From positions 1-64,000 of the forward strand of contig JBGSIC010000033.1 of assembly GCA_041751875.1 (NCBI GenBank): 64,000 nt of DNA, in the 5' to 3' direction. Made by a program: the position numbers and the translations under genes. This stretch comes from JBGSIC01 sp041751875. GTDB taxonomy: Bacteria > Bdellovibrionota > FAC87 > UBA2466 > JACKAF01. Of the stretch, positions 1-7,409 are shown piece after piece (positions within the stretch are counted from its first letter, which is position 1; each line of letters starts with the position of its first letter). The notes under the pieces are model-generated. The model saw only the letters and a list, made by a program, of their open reading frames with translations. It was not told the origin of the DNA and did not search any database.

Positions 1-132
1 GTTCCCCTATCTGGCTCGCCGACAGGTTCTTTTCGAGGTACAAGCGCCTAATTTCGGAGGGATCGACCTTCTTGGGGAGGATGCTGATTCTAATGTAATC
101 AGCGAGATAGCTGCGGTGCGCGCAGCGTCCGG
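1..132 (-). CDS. Possible partial HTH protein running off the left edge
   Basis: One minus-strand frame is open from about 132 to base 1 and would continue outside the window. It reads a basic stretch followed by VDPSEIRRLYLEKNLSASQI, which resembles a Trp-repressor/recombinase-style helix-turn-helix (short loop, then LSASQIGE). Possible starts are GTG or TTG near 138-142; no ATG or clear ribosome-binding site is seen. The family is not identified and the frame could be chance. The 132-293 stretch up to the Rieske fusion gene shows nothing else that I can support. Confidence 0.25.
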
Positions 133-293
133 GTCGGTCCACCAAACTGGACAATACTCGAACACTTCCGGAAGTGCTTCATAGCACTGGCGGTTTCCAA
201 TCTTTTCCGACGGACAAAGGAAACTCTTTCAGGCTGGAACCGAACGGGAATCGAACACCAGTAGTTTTGAGTAAAAGCTCGGCTGCCGGTAGG

Positions 294-1388
294 CTACTCG
301 GCATCGAGCCGGTGGGCCTTTCGGCCAGCCTTCACGCACGATTCAGTGTCCAATCGATTTCGCAAGGCGTAGGCAGTTTCGACCGCCCGACCCAGGAGCT
401 CCTCGGCCCCTTTCCTCAGCTCTTCGCTCTGCAGAACCTGCGCCACGTTCTTTTCCATGTCTTCCGAGGTCCAGCCGCGCGAATGGGCGATGTAGGGAAA
501 GGGCGGAAAGACGCAGCCTATCTCGGCGAAGAAACCAAGGAGCTGACCCGCAACTGCCTGAATGTTGTCTTGGCCACCGGTGATGATGAGCCCCACCGTT
601 TTATTCTTGATGAGCTCATTGTTGGCGATGGTGATCTGGTTCTGCACGCAGTTCAGCCGTTCCACCATTTTGTAATAGAGCGAGCTGGCGTTGCCCCAGC
701 GGATAGGGGTCGCGATGAGGATGACGTCGGCCCAGTGCACGATCGCTTCGTACACCTGGTCCATCTGGTCCTTCGGATCCATGGCGGTAATCGAGCAGGG
801 CCAGGTGCAGGCTCGCGCGGCCTTCGAATAGTACCCCTCACACGCGCGAAACTCGAGCGCACTCAAACGAATCAACTTTGCATCGGCGCTAAACTTCATC
901 TTGCCGTGGTTAAGGGCCGCCTCGAGCAAAAACTCCGAGGTAGAAACGCGGGGGTTCGCCTCGTCAAGGTTCGTGGTGGAGATACCGACCACACGAATGG
1001 CACCGGTCGGCTTTTCTACTTTACGCGCGAGGGGATGCGGCGCGTGGGGCGACTTGATGCGCGGAGTGGCGCTTTGCAGATCCACGAAAAGCTGGCCGTT
1101 CTCTTCCTTAACTTCGTAACGCGGAATGCAATCTTTCTCGTAGCCCGGTTCGCCCACCCCACTCTGGCCGTGAAACTTCCAGTTATGCCAGGGGCACACT
1201 AGGTACTCGCCGTCGAGTCGACCTTTGCCGAGGGGGCCGCCGAAGTGGCTGCAGAATCCCGACACCGCGCCGAACTTCCCGTTCACGAAGGTAACCGCGA
1301 GCTTCGTCTTCTCCACGGTAATTTCGCGCACGGCCTGCACTTTGAGTTCCGCTACTTCGCCCAGAAGATGCCAACGCTTATCTGCCAT
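294..1388 (-). CDS. Rieske [2Fe-2S] / flavodoxin-fold oxidoreductase fusion
   Basis: 364 residues. The N-terminal ~105 residues are a Rieske ferredoxin domain with both ligand pairs visible: C46-x-H48 and C65-x-x-H68. From about residue 130 follows an NAD(P)H-dependent FMN-reductase/flavodoxin fold, with the strand-loop ATPIRWGNASSLYYKMVERL at about 227-246 and a GG at 271-272. Cys183, Cys194 and Cys198 sit where iron-sulfur flavoproteins carry extra cysteines, so a second cluster is possible. The arrangement suggests a soluble electron-transfer flavoprotein that feeds electrons between a Rieske centre and FMN. The substrate cannot be read from sequence. It appears monocistronic; the ATG at 1388 begins directly at the Rieske domain. 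Confidence 0.8.
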   Translation of the reverse strand: MADKRWHLLGEVAELKVQAVREITVEKTKLAVTFVNGKFGAVSGFCSHFGGPLGKGRLDGEYLVCPWHNWKFHGQSGVGEPGYEKDCIPRYEVKEENGQLFVDLQSATPRIKSPHAPHPLARKVEKPTGAIRVVGISTTNLDEANPRVSTSEFLLEAALNHGKMKFSADAKLIRLSALEFRACEGYYSKAARACTWPCSITAMDPKDQMDQVYEAIVHWADVILIATPIRWGNASSLYYKMVERLNCVQNQITIANNELIKNKTVGLIITGGQDNIQAVAGQLLGFFAEIGCVFPPFPYIAHSRGWTSEDMEKNVAQVLQSEELRKGAEELLGRAVETAYALRNRLDTESCVKAGRKAHRLDAE

Positions 1389-1584
1389 CCCCCTATTCTA
1401 ACCCGAAATCTCCGGGCGCGTCTTCGATGATAAAGGGACGTATAAAAACGGTGATCCGAAACATTACTCTTCCCGTTGAGCTGGATGTTAGAAGGACTGT
1501 TTTGCTTGATAATCAGTCAGGAACTGCAAATTCCAGGCCCATTAGGAAATCATATTTCTAACCTATCCGCTTCCGGACAGAGAT

Positions 1585-2448
1585 TCACAATGTGTTGGAT
1601 GCAAGAGGGGCTTTTCTAAAGGGCTGCCATTCTGTCCCGTGGCGCGGGGCTACCAGTGTTTTTAGGGGCGCCTTGTGCTTTTTTACGACTGAAAGAAATG
1701 GATGGAAACTAACAGACTCGATGGCCTGCTGGACCGGATTGGGTTCGCCGTGCAGCTCTTCATCAAGATTAGCGCCACCTTTTGGAACTTTTAATTCATT
1801 TAGTTGATGGGTCATGCTGGCAAGGTAGGTGTGAAACTTTTGCCAAGCGTGGTGCACGTCCTCACAGAAATAAACTCCACCCGCTCGCAAATGGGGAAAG
1901 AGCTCTTCAAAACTAATCCGCTGTTGATCGGGTTCATGGCCACCGTCGTCGATGACAATATCAATCTTGGGATTTTCATCGCGAACTTTCTTCCAGAAGT
2001 TCCGGTCGGCCTGATCCCCGATATAAATTTTGACTCTGTCGTTTTCATAGACCTTACATTCCGGGGCAATATCCACACCGATGATCTTGGCCTTCGGGCC
2101 CAGAAAGCTCTGCCACATTCCCAAACTCCCTCCGCTATAAACCCCGATTTCTAGCAAGGTCACTTCTTTGCCCACATAGGGGGCGAGGTGTTTGTTGTAA
2201 GCGTCTAGATAGTGATCCCACTTCCAGATACCTGGGCCCGTGGTGTGGGATTCGAAATACTCGCGCAAGGGATTTTCCTTCACGAGGCTAGGCTCCACGG
2301 GAACAGAAAATGCCTTCTCGCAGAGTTGCAAAGGACGCGTGAAACCGAGTTGCACTGCCTTGAGGTTGGAGATCATGCGCCACAACGCGCGGAACCATCC
2401 CAACCGGAGAAAAACATTTTCAATTTTGCGTTTTATGGTGGTCCCCAA
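1585..2448 (-). CDS. Class I SAM-dependent methyltransferase (CmcI/macrocin-O-methyltransferase-like)
   Basis: 287 residues. After a basic N-terminal region of about 75 residues comes a Rossmann methyltransferase core: LLEIGVYSGGSL is motif I (SAM loop), IIGVDI is the acidic end of strand 2, and IDIVIDDGGHEPDQQ is motif IV with a DDGGH that can bind metal. Proteins of this shape methylate sugars, macrolides or glycolipid hydroxyls, so a role in a surface glycan or secondary metabolite is possible but unproven. It stands alone, with no biosynthetic neighbours, and is separated from the divergent sulfur operon by about 300 bp. Confidence 0.8.
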   Translation of the reverse strand: MGTTIKRKIENVFLRLGWFRALWRMISNLKAVQLGFTRPLQLCEKAFSVPVEPSLVKENPLREYFESHTTGPGIWKWDHYLDAYNKHLAPYVGKEVTLLEIGVYSGGSLGMWQSFLGPKAKIIGVDIAPECKVYENDRVKIYIGDQADRNFWKKVRDENPKIDIVIDDGGHEPDQQRISFEELFPHLRAGGVYFCEDVHHAWQKFHTYLASMTHQLNELKVPKGGANLDEELHGEPNPVQQAIESVSFHPFLSVVKKHKAPLKTLVAPRHGTEWQPFRKAPLASNTL

Positions 2449-2746
2449 TCTTTCGGGCGTACTTGCTTTGGCAAAAGAGTTAACGCATAAGAAATAGTAT
2501 TCGATAAGGCAACTTTCGACAAAGGAAAGCCCCTCACTCCTTACTTAGCCCCTTCTTTTCTCCACAGGTGGCCCGGGAAGGGAGAATCTGCATACATAGA
2601 CAGCAACTTATATAATACTATCAAATACTTACACGGCCTTCTCTATATTACTAGCGCATAATATTATTTACACGTAATATAATGGGCGTGAGGTTTTTTT
2701 TGTGCCACTAAAACAGCGCTGCCGCTTTCCGGTGGAAAAGGCCTAG
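2449..2746. promoter_or_regulatory. Divergent intergenic region with paired ArsR-type operators
   Basis: This 298-bp AT-rich gap separates the methyltransferase from the sulfur operon. It holds two perfect 20-bp inverted repeats ATATTA-N8-TAATAT at 2645-2664 and 2661-2680, overlapping by four bases so that they share the central TAATATTA. They lie 67-102 bp before the regulator start. AT-rich palindromes of this kind are bound by ArsR-family persulfide sensors such as BigR/SqrR, so autoregulation of the operon is inferred. A T-run at 2694-2701 precedes the gene. No other gene is seen here. Confidence 0.65.
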
Positions 2747-3046
2747 ATGAACAAAGCCGCAAAAAATAAGCTTCTTGCTAAATGTGAAGAGGTAAGCGAG
2801 CTTCTCGGTGCGCTCGCCCACCCCGTTCGACTGAAAGTGTTGTGTGAAACCATGCAGTCGGAAAAAAGTGTCAATGAGCTCACTGAGTTCTGTGGAATCT
2901 CGCAATCAGCCATGTCTCAATTTTTAGGTCGGATGAAATCCGATGGTTTACTGCAATCGCGAAAAGTAGGAACAAAAGTCTACTACAGCATCAAAGATGC
3001 GCGGCTTTTGCATCTACTGACCGCCATCAAGGAAGTTTGTACTTAA
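2747..3046 (+). CDS. ArsR-family regulator, BigR/SqrR-like persulfide sensor
   Basis: 99 residues with a winged helix-turn-helix: recognition region SVNELTEFCGISQSAMSQFL at 41-60 and wing VGTKVYYSI at 74-82. Cysteines are C13, C33, C49 and C98. C33 (in LKVLCE) and C98 (at the C-terminus, KEVCT) sit at the positions of the two cysteines that form the tetrasulfide link in BigR/SqrR, which repress sulfide-oxidation genes until persulfide accumulates. It is the first gene of a sulfur operon and has a paired palindromic operator upstream. Classic As/Cd-binding CVC motifs are absent, which argues against metal sensing. Confidence 0.85.
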   Translation: MNKAAKNKLLAKCEEVSELLGALAHPVRLKVLCETMQSEKSVNELTEFCGISQSAMSQFLGRMKSDGLLQSRKVGTKVYYSIKDARLLHLLTAIKEVCT

Positions 3047-3062
3047 ACAAAAAGGAGTCGTT

Positions 3063-3260
3063 ATGACTAAAAATGTGCATCCCGTGGAAAGAATCGTACG
3101 CGTTGCGGGCGGTTTATTCATCGCTAGCCTAGCTTTTTGGGGCCCCGCGAACAGTTGGTTTCTTCTGGGACTGATTCCGGTCGCCACAGGACTTTCGGGA
3201 TGGTGTCCTCCTTACGCGCTACTCGGTATCAATACCTGTCGCCTCGGCAAGAAAAACTAA
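3063..3260 (+). CDS. DUF2892 (YgaP-like) small inner-membrane protein
   Basis: 65 residues with two hydrophobic segments (about 10-27 and 28-44) and the family ending GWCPPYALLGINTC, including a Cys in the second loop and a terminal Cys. DUF2892 domains occur fused to or beside rhodaneses and sulfur-transfer genes and are the membrane part of YgaP. The ribosome-binding site AAAGGAG lies just before the ATG at 3063. A membrane role in handling sulfane sulfur is inferred from family and context. Confidence 0.85.
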   Translation: MTKNVHPVERIVRVAGGLFIASLAFWGPANSWFLLGLIPVATGLSGWCPPYALLGINTCRLGKKN

Positions 3261-3286
3261 GTGCAGATCGAGAAAGGGATCTCCTT

Positions 3287-3712
3287 ATGACGGAAAATAT
3301 TTCAGCTCTAGTGGGGGGAAGCCTCATTGGACTGGCCTCCCTTCTGATGCTTCTCTTTAATGGGAAAATACTGGGCGTGAGTGGCATCGCAGGGGGACTC
3401 TTTCAAAAGCACTCGAAGGAAACTCTCTGGCGATCTTTTTTCCTCATCGGCCTTCTCGCCGGAGGGGGCGTACTGACGTTGATTCTGCCGTCGGCTTTCA
3501 GCTTTTCTTTGGATCGTTCTGTTGGGGCTTTAGTCCTAGCGGGTTTATTGGTGGGATACGGCACACGGTTGGGAAATGGGTGCACGAGCGGCCACGGCAT
3601 TTGTGGAGTTAGCCGTCTGTCTCCTCGCTCCTTGATGGCCACTCTCACCTTCATGGCATTGGGTGCCATCGTTGTCTTTTTCATTAACCATGTACTCGGA
3701 GGCCGGATATGA
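3287..3712 (+). CDS. YeeE/YedE-family sulfur transporter, first half
   Basis: 141 residues beginning MTENISALVGGSLIGL. An in-frame extension to 3137 exists but would overlap the DUF2892 gene, so the ATG at 3287 is preferred. Four hydrophobic segments and the signature GNGCTSGHGICGVSRLSPRS identify a YeeE/YedE (TsuA/PmpA-like) half-protein; the cysteines of this loop relay thiosulfate or sulfane sulfur in TsuA. Its stop overlaps the next half-gene by four bases (ATGA at 3709-3712), so the two halves are probably made together and assemble into one channel. Confidence 0.88.
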   Translation: MTENISALVGGSLIGLASLLMLLFNGKILGVSGIAGGLFQKHSKETLWRSFFLIGLLAGGGVLTLILPSAFSFSLDRSVGALVLAGLLVGYGTRLGNGCTSGHGICGVSRLSPRSLMATLTFMALGAIVVFFINHVLGGRI

Positions 3713-4134
3713 AAAACGCCGTTGTCTCCTTAGTATGTGGTCTTCTTTTTGCTCTAGGCCTGGGCATTTCAGGAATGACTCAACCAGCTCGCGTGACCGC
3801 TTTTCTTGATTTCACCGGAAACTGGGATCCCAGCCTTCTGTTTGTCATGATCGGCGCGATTTCCGTTTACGCTGTAGGCTACCGTTGGGTGGTAAAAAAG
3901 CCGAAGCCTCTCTTCTCAGGAAATTTTTCAATTCCCCCACTCCGCAAAGTGGATAGGCCTTTGGCTCTAGGCTCGGCTATTTTTGGTGCGGGCTGGGGGT
4001 TGGCTGGTTTTTGTCCTGGCCCAGCCCTTACCTCACTGGCCTCGTTTCAATTTCAGCCTTTGGTTTTCGTAGCCGCCATGCTTTTTGGCATGGGTCTTTT
4101 CGAATGGACTCAAGGCAGGAGAAGAAAGTCATGA
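3709..4134 (+). CDS. YeeE/YedE-family sulfur transporter, second half (DUF6691 type)
   Basis: 141 residues, four to five membrane helices. GLGISGMTQPARVTAFLDF near the N-terminus and GAGWGLAGFCPGPALTSL near residue 95-112 are characteristic of the partner half (PmpB-like) of split YeeE/YedE importers, with a Cys in the second GFCPGP signature. It is coupled to both neighbours by four-base ATGA overlaps. Import of sulfur-containing ions is the family role; the exact substrate is not shown by the sequence. Confidence 0.88.
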   Translation: MKNAVVSLVCGLLFALGLGISGMTQPARVTAFLDFTGNWDPSLLFVMIGAISVYAVGYRWVVKKPKPLFSGNFSIPPLRKVDRPLALGSAIFGAGWGLAGFCPGPALTSLASFQFQPLVFVAAMLFGMGLFEWTQGRRRKS

Positions 4135-4997
4135 TTCAGATTAAGGAGTTCTTTGATAAAGCGACCTTCACATTAACCTATGTCGTGTGGGATCCCGCAA
4201 CTCACGATGCAGTTATTATTGATCCTGTTTTAGACTATGACCCCGGTGGTTCGAAGGTGAGCGAGGAATCAGTCACCAATGTTGCTTCTTTTGTCGACAT
4301 TAACAAGCTAAACCTCCACTATATCTTAGAGACTCACGCGCATGCGGATCATTTAAGTGGTTCGCAATATCTCAAAACCAAATACCCCAAAGCGAAACTC
4401 GCTATCGGCGCGCGTATCACCGAAGTACAGAAAGTCTTTAAGGAGTTTTTCGACTTAAGCGACAATTTCGCCACGGACGGCTCTCAGTTCGATACCCTTT
4501 TCGCGGATCGGGAGAAATTTTCTGCTGGAAGTTTAAGCTTCGAGGTGATCTACACACCCGGCCACACACCAGCGTGCGCCAGCTACAAAATTGAAGACGC
4601 TGTTTTCACGGGAGATGCGCTCTTTATGCCCGACTACGGTGTGGGCCGTTGTGATTTCCCCGCCGGAAGCGCAGAGGTGCTTTTTGAATCGGTAACAAAA
4701 CGGCTTTACTCCCTGCCAGACGCCACCAGGGTATTTACTTGCCATGACTATCTCCCTAGTGGGCGGCCACTTCGTTTCGAATCAACGATTGGAGAAGAAA
4801 AGCGTTCCAATATTCACATCAACGCGGAAACAAGCAAAGACGCCTTTGTGAAGTTTCGTTCCGAACGAGACAAGACTCTCGCGGCGCCGAAACTCCTTTT
4901 GCCGAGCGTTCAAATCAATATCGACGCTGGTCGGCTTCCTAAGCCGCATCGCAATGGCAAGAGCTACCTAACCATCCCTATTTCGAGAAAAAGTTGA
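4131..4997 (+). CDS. MBL-fold hydrolase, persulfide dioxygenase (ETHE1/Blh)-like
   Basis: 288 residues from the ATG at 4131; a longer frame upstream overlaps the transporter and is rejected. The metallo-beta-lactamase motif is H69-A-H71-A-D73-H74, followed by TPGHTPAC (third metal His), TGDALF (metal Asp) and CHDYLP (last His). The sequence matches the Blh/ETHE1 group that oxidises glutathione persulfide to sulfite using one Fe(II). Its place between a sulfur importer and a TauE sulfite exporter fits: import or make sulfane sulfur, oxidise it, expel sulfite. No fused rhodanese is present. Confidence 0.85.
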   Translation: MIQIKEFFDKATFTLTYVVWDPATHDAVIIDPVLDYDPGGSKVSEESVTNVASFVDINKLNLHYILETHAHADHLSGSQYLKTKYPKAKLAIGARITEVQKVFKEFFDLSDNFATDGSQFDTLFADREKFSAGSLSFEVIYTPGHTPACASYKIEDAVFTGDALFMPDYGVGRCDFPAGSAEVLFESVTKRLYSLPDATRVFTCHDYLPSGRPLRFESTIGEEKRSNIHINAETSKDAFVKFRSERDKTLAAPKLLLPSVQINIDAGRLPKPHRNGKSYLTIPISRKS

Positions 4998-5794
4998 TCA
5001 TTTTAGGCTACATGGCGGCGGTCTTTGTGGGTTTTGCGCTCGGCCTTCTCGGCGGTGGGGGATCGATTTTGACCGTCCCCGCGCTGGTGTATTTGTTTCA
5101 CATTCCGGCAACGCAAGCAACACTGTACTCTCTTTTTGTCGTCGGCATCACGAGCCTTGTAGGAACACTTGATTACCTGCGCCTCGGTTTGGTGCAGTTT
5201 CGGGTGGGTGCTTACTTTCTCTTTCCCTCGCTGCTTGGGGTGTGGTTTGCCCGTCGCGTGGTTCTACCACTCATCCCCGAAACGTTGCTTGAGCTAGAAG
5301 GTTTTATACTCACCAAAGATCGGCTTATTCTCTTTGTCTTTGCTGCAGTCATGATTCTTGCCGCGTATTCTATGCTACGCAACCGTAAACCACAGCCCAG
5401 CGCGCTGTCCGGGGTCGAATCTAACCAGCTTCAACGCATTCCTTGGTATGGGTTAGGGGCCGGTTCTCTGATGGGCTTTGTGGGCGCAGGAGGCGGATTT
5501 CTGATCATTCCCGTATTGGTGGTACTGGGAAAAATGGAGATGAAACCTGCGATTGGAACCTCTCTTTTTATCATCACGTTGAGTACGCTTTTTGGTTTTG
5601 CGGGAGACTTACTTAAGTCCATTCCCCTCGATTGGTTATTTCTGCTTTCCTTTTCTGGGCTCTCGGTAGCTGGCGTATTTTTAGGCGTCCAGGTGGGCAA
5701 AAAGGTGCCCCCTCAACGTCTCAAGCGCTTGTTCGGGTTTATGATTTTAGGAGTCAGTTTGTTGATCCTACTGAAAGAAAGCTTCTTCCAGTAA
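4994..5794 (+). CDS. TauE/SafE-family sulfite exporter
   Basis: 266 residues with about eight hydrophobic segments and the two half-repeat signatures GLLGGGGSILTVPALVYL and GFVGAGGGFLIIPVLVVL. It starts at TTG 4994, inside the stop of the MBL gene (TTGA overlap), so translation is coupled. TauE/SafE proteins export sulfite and related organosulfonates. As last gene of the operon it plausibly removes the sulfite generated by the preceding dioxygenase. Confidence 0.85.
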   Translation: MIILGYMAAVFVGFALGLLGGGGSILTVPALVYLFHIPATQATLYSLFVVGITSLVGTLDYLRLGLVQFRVGAYFLFPSLLGVWFARRVVLPLIPETLLELEGFILTKDRLILFVFAAVMILAAYSMLRNRKPQPSALSGVESNQLQRIPWYGLGAGSLMGFVGAGGGFLIIPVLVVLGKMEMKPAIGTSLFIITLSTLFGFAGDLLKSIPLDWLFLLSFSGLSVAGVFLGVQVGKKVPPQRLKRLFGFMILGVSLLILLKESFFQ

Positions 5795-5821
5795 TCTTTT
5801 TAAGAGCTCCGGCTTTGTTCT

Positions 5822-6685
5822 CTAGCCACACTTAATCGCAATTGCCTTGGCAAAACGCTCAGGTGCCTCTTCGGAGAAGTCCAAATATAAGGACGGCTCA
5901 ATCAGTTCGACTTCCATGACGCGAAAAATATTGTCGACACGTATCAAATCGACACGTCCGTACAAAAGGTTTGGATCGAGCTTTTGAATCAGACGCTCCG
6001 CCAATTCCAATCCTTCGGGTGGCGCGGTTTCCGCGACATACTTCCCTCCATGATGGAGCTGAACGCGAAAATCACCTTGCTTGGGAGTTTTTCGCACACA
6101 GTGGCTGAACTGCCCTGCGATAAACATGAAAGACCACTCCCCTTCGGTCGTGATCTCCTTACAAAACGGCTGCACCATCAGTGCTTCGCCGGCGGCGTAG
6201 GGAAAATCAGTAGAAACACTCTCACTAGAAACCAGCAAGGTCTTGAAGGCACCATTGGAAACAACAGGTTTTACAATCATGGATGCCCAACCCAACCTTT
6301 TAAGCTTGGTGGCAAAACTTTCTGCAGAATCAAAATTCATCCAACGCGTGGCAAGTACAGGAAAACCCCAATCCTCAATCTCCTTGAGGTAGGTCTTTTC
6401 CAGGTTCCAGTTCACCACCTGCCGGGTGTTGTAGAGGTACACCCCCATATCTCCACACCTTTGGAGCCATTTCTTAAACTGCTCGAGTTTGCGGGGGTAA
6501 TCCCACGTAGACCGGATAATCACCGCGTCGAATTTCCGCCAATCCATATCCCCCTTGTCCCAGATGGGGTGCTGGACTTCGATTCCTAAGTCTTTGAGGT
6601 AGGGAATGACCTTTCGTTCCTCGCCATTTTCGGGCGAATAGTCAGGCCAATCTGAGGTAACAAAAGCAACCAATTTTGAAGACAT
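5822..6685 (-). CDS. ATP-grasp domain protein (RimK/DcsG-like ligase)
   Basis: 287 residues from the ATG at 6685 (MSSKLVAFVTSDW); a longer frame to 6775 has no support. An N-terminal pre-grasp domain contains FDAVIIRSTWDYPRKLEQF (about 57-75), typical of the DcsG-type ATP-grasp group, and the core has SMIVKPVVSNGAFKTL (ATP-binding Lys), MVQPFCKEITTEGEWSFMFI and VRVDLIRVDNIFRVMEVELIEP (Mg-binding acidic residues). These enzymes join a carboxylate to an amine or thiol using ATP. The substrate is unknown, and there are no pathway neighbours. Confidence 0.75.
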   Translation of the reverse strand: MSSKLVAFVTSDWPDYSPENGEERKVIPYLKDLGIEVQHPIWDKGDMDWRKFDAVIIRSTWDYPRKLEQFKKWLQRCGDMGVYLYNTRQVVNWNLEKTYLKEIEDWGFPVLATRWMNFDSAESFATKLKRLGWASMIVKPVVSNGAFKTLLVSSESVSTDFPYAAGEALMVQPFCKEITTEGEWSFMFIAGQFSHCVRKTPKQGDFRVQLHHGGKYVAETAPPEGLELAERLIQKLDPNLLYGRVDLIRVDNIFRVMEVELIEPSLYLDFSEEAPERFAKAIAIKCG

Positions 6686-6733
6686 GGCGCACTCTAACAC
6701 GATTTTCGTCGGTGTACGCCGGTACCTACATCT

Positions 6734-6773
6734 AAAAAAGGAAACGGACCCCGCCCTGCGCGGAGCCCGTTTC
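6734..6773 (-). terminator. Rho-independent terminator of the metallothionein-like gene
   Basis: Read on the minus strand, GAAACGGGCTCCGC pairs with GCGGGGTCCGTTTC around a short loop, and the hairpin is followed by CTTTTTT. It starts 7 bases after the TAG of the 28-residue peptide gene, which supports that gene being a real transcription unit. Confidence 0.8.
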
Positions 6774-6779
6774 AAATTA

Positions 6780-6866
6780 CTAGCACTTGCAGGGATTACA
6801 TTTGCAAGGATTGCACTTGCAGGTCGGGGAACAGGTCTTTTTCTTCTTTGTCTTTGTGTTGCTCAT
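6780..6866 (-). CDS. 28-residue Cys/Lys-rich metallothionein-like peptide
   Basis: A tiny gene missed by length cut-offs. The product is MSNTKTKKKKTCSPTC followed by KCNPCKCNPCKC: seven Cys and eight Lys in 28 residues, ending in a CKCNP repeat that gives C-x-C and C-x-x-C pairs typical of metal-thiolate clusters. The start has a strong AGGAGG five bases upstream, the gene is closed by its own terminator, and its promoter carries the same MerR-type box as the divergent merR-like gene. Binding and buffering of a soft metal (Hg, Cd, Zn or Cu) is inferred. A small Lys-rich scaffold with another role cannot be excluded. Confidence 0.8.
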   Translation of the reverse strand: MSNTKTKKKKTCSPTCKCNPCKCNPCKC

Positions 6867-6885
6867 AGCAACCTCCTTGATTCTC

Positions 6886-6917
6886 AGTCTAAGCCCTGTA
6901 GGTAGGTACAGGGTCAA
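6886..6917 (-). promoter_or_regulatory. MerR-type promoter of the metallothionein-like gene
   Basis: On the minus strand a -35 TTGACC (6912-6917) and a -10 TAGACT (6886-6891) are separated by 20 bp. The spacer is occupied by the palindrome CCCTGTA-N6-TACAGGG (6894-6913). An overlong spacer with a dyad between the two boxes is the hallmark of promoters untwisted by MerR-family activators. Confidence 0.8.
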
Positions 6918-6939
6918 TCCCTTTTATCACTTATTTTTA

Positions 6940-6971
6940 TTGACCCTGTAGTACTATACAGGGTTTAGAAT
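6940..6971 (+). promoter_or_regulatory. MerR-type promoter of the merR-like/GNAT genes
   Basis: The -35 TTGACC (6940-6945) and -10 TAGAAT (6966-6971) have a 20-bp spacer filled by the same palindrome CCCTGTA-N6-TACAGGG (6944-6963). Its geometry is base-for-base equal to the divergent minus-strand promoter; only the six central bases differ. The ATG of the regulator lies 7 bases after the -10, so the transcript would be nearly leaderless. Confidence 0.75.
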
Positions 6972-6977
6972 AGAGCT

Positions 6978-7409
6978 ATGGTCAAACAACTAGTTAAAGA
7001 CGTTCCCCTTTCTATTGGCCAGGTGGCAAAGCAGTCTGGGGTGGGTATTGAAACCATCCGCTTCTACGAGCGCGAGGGCGTGATTCCTAAACCCACTCGC
7101 ACCGACGCTGGGTACCGCCAGTACAGCCTGGATATCATCAGACGCCTCCACTTTATTAAGCGCGCCCAAGAGCTTGGCTTTTCTTTGAAGGAAATCTCTC
7201 AACTCATCGCCTTACGTGTCACTCCTAAGTCCAACTGTAGTGAAGTAAAAAAGCGCGCGCTACTCAAGCTCGATAATATTAACGAGAAAATCGCGGATCT
7301 GGAGCGGATGCGCTCGGCGCTTGAGGACGTGACCAAAGCTTGTGTGACAAGCCGGCCCATTAAGGACTGCCCCATTTTAAATAGTTTCGACGACCCGGCG
7401 GACGACTAA
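6978..7409 (+). CDS. MerR-family metal-responsive activator
   Basis: 143 residues. The N-terminal winged helix is SIGQVAKQSGVGIETIRFYE (12-31), followed by the dimerisation helix and a C-terminal metal loop. Cysteines C87, C122 and C131 have spacings 35 and 9, the same as C82/C117/C126 of the mercury sensor MerR; ZntR uses 35 and 10. This points to Hg(II) or another soft divalent metal. The gene is divergent from the Cys-rich peptide across twin operators, so the peptide is its likely target. Its stop shares one base with the start of the downstream GNAT (TAATG). Confidence 0.88.
   Translation: MVKQLVKDVPLSIGQVAKQSGVGIETIRFYEREGVIPKPTRTDAGYRQYSLDIIRRLHFIKRAQELGFSLKEISQLIALRVTPKSNCSEVKKRALLKLDNINEKIADLERMRSALEDVTKACVTSRPIKDCPILNSFDDPADD

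Noticed and set aside
234..264. tRNA-like GTTCGATTCCCG arm on the minus strand near the left edge
   Set aside because: The five bases on each side do not pair as a T-stem, there is no acceptor or anticodon arm, and the element lies next to a coding end. Treated as chance.
174..1202. 342-codon plus-strand frame opposite the Rieske fusion gene
   Set aside because: It is the antisense of a gene with intact Rieske ligands, and its product shows no domain or sensible composition.
3137..3286. Upstream extension of the first YeeE/YedE half
   Set aside because: It would overlap most of the DUF2892 gene in another frame; the ATG at 3287 starts directly at the first membrane helix.
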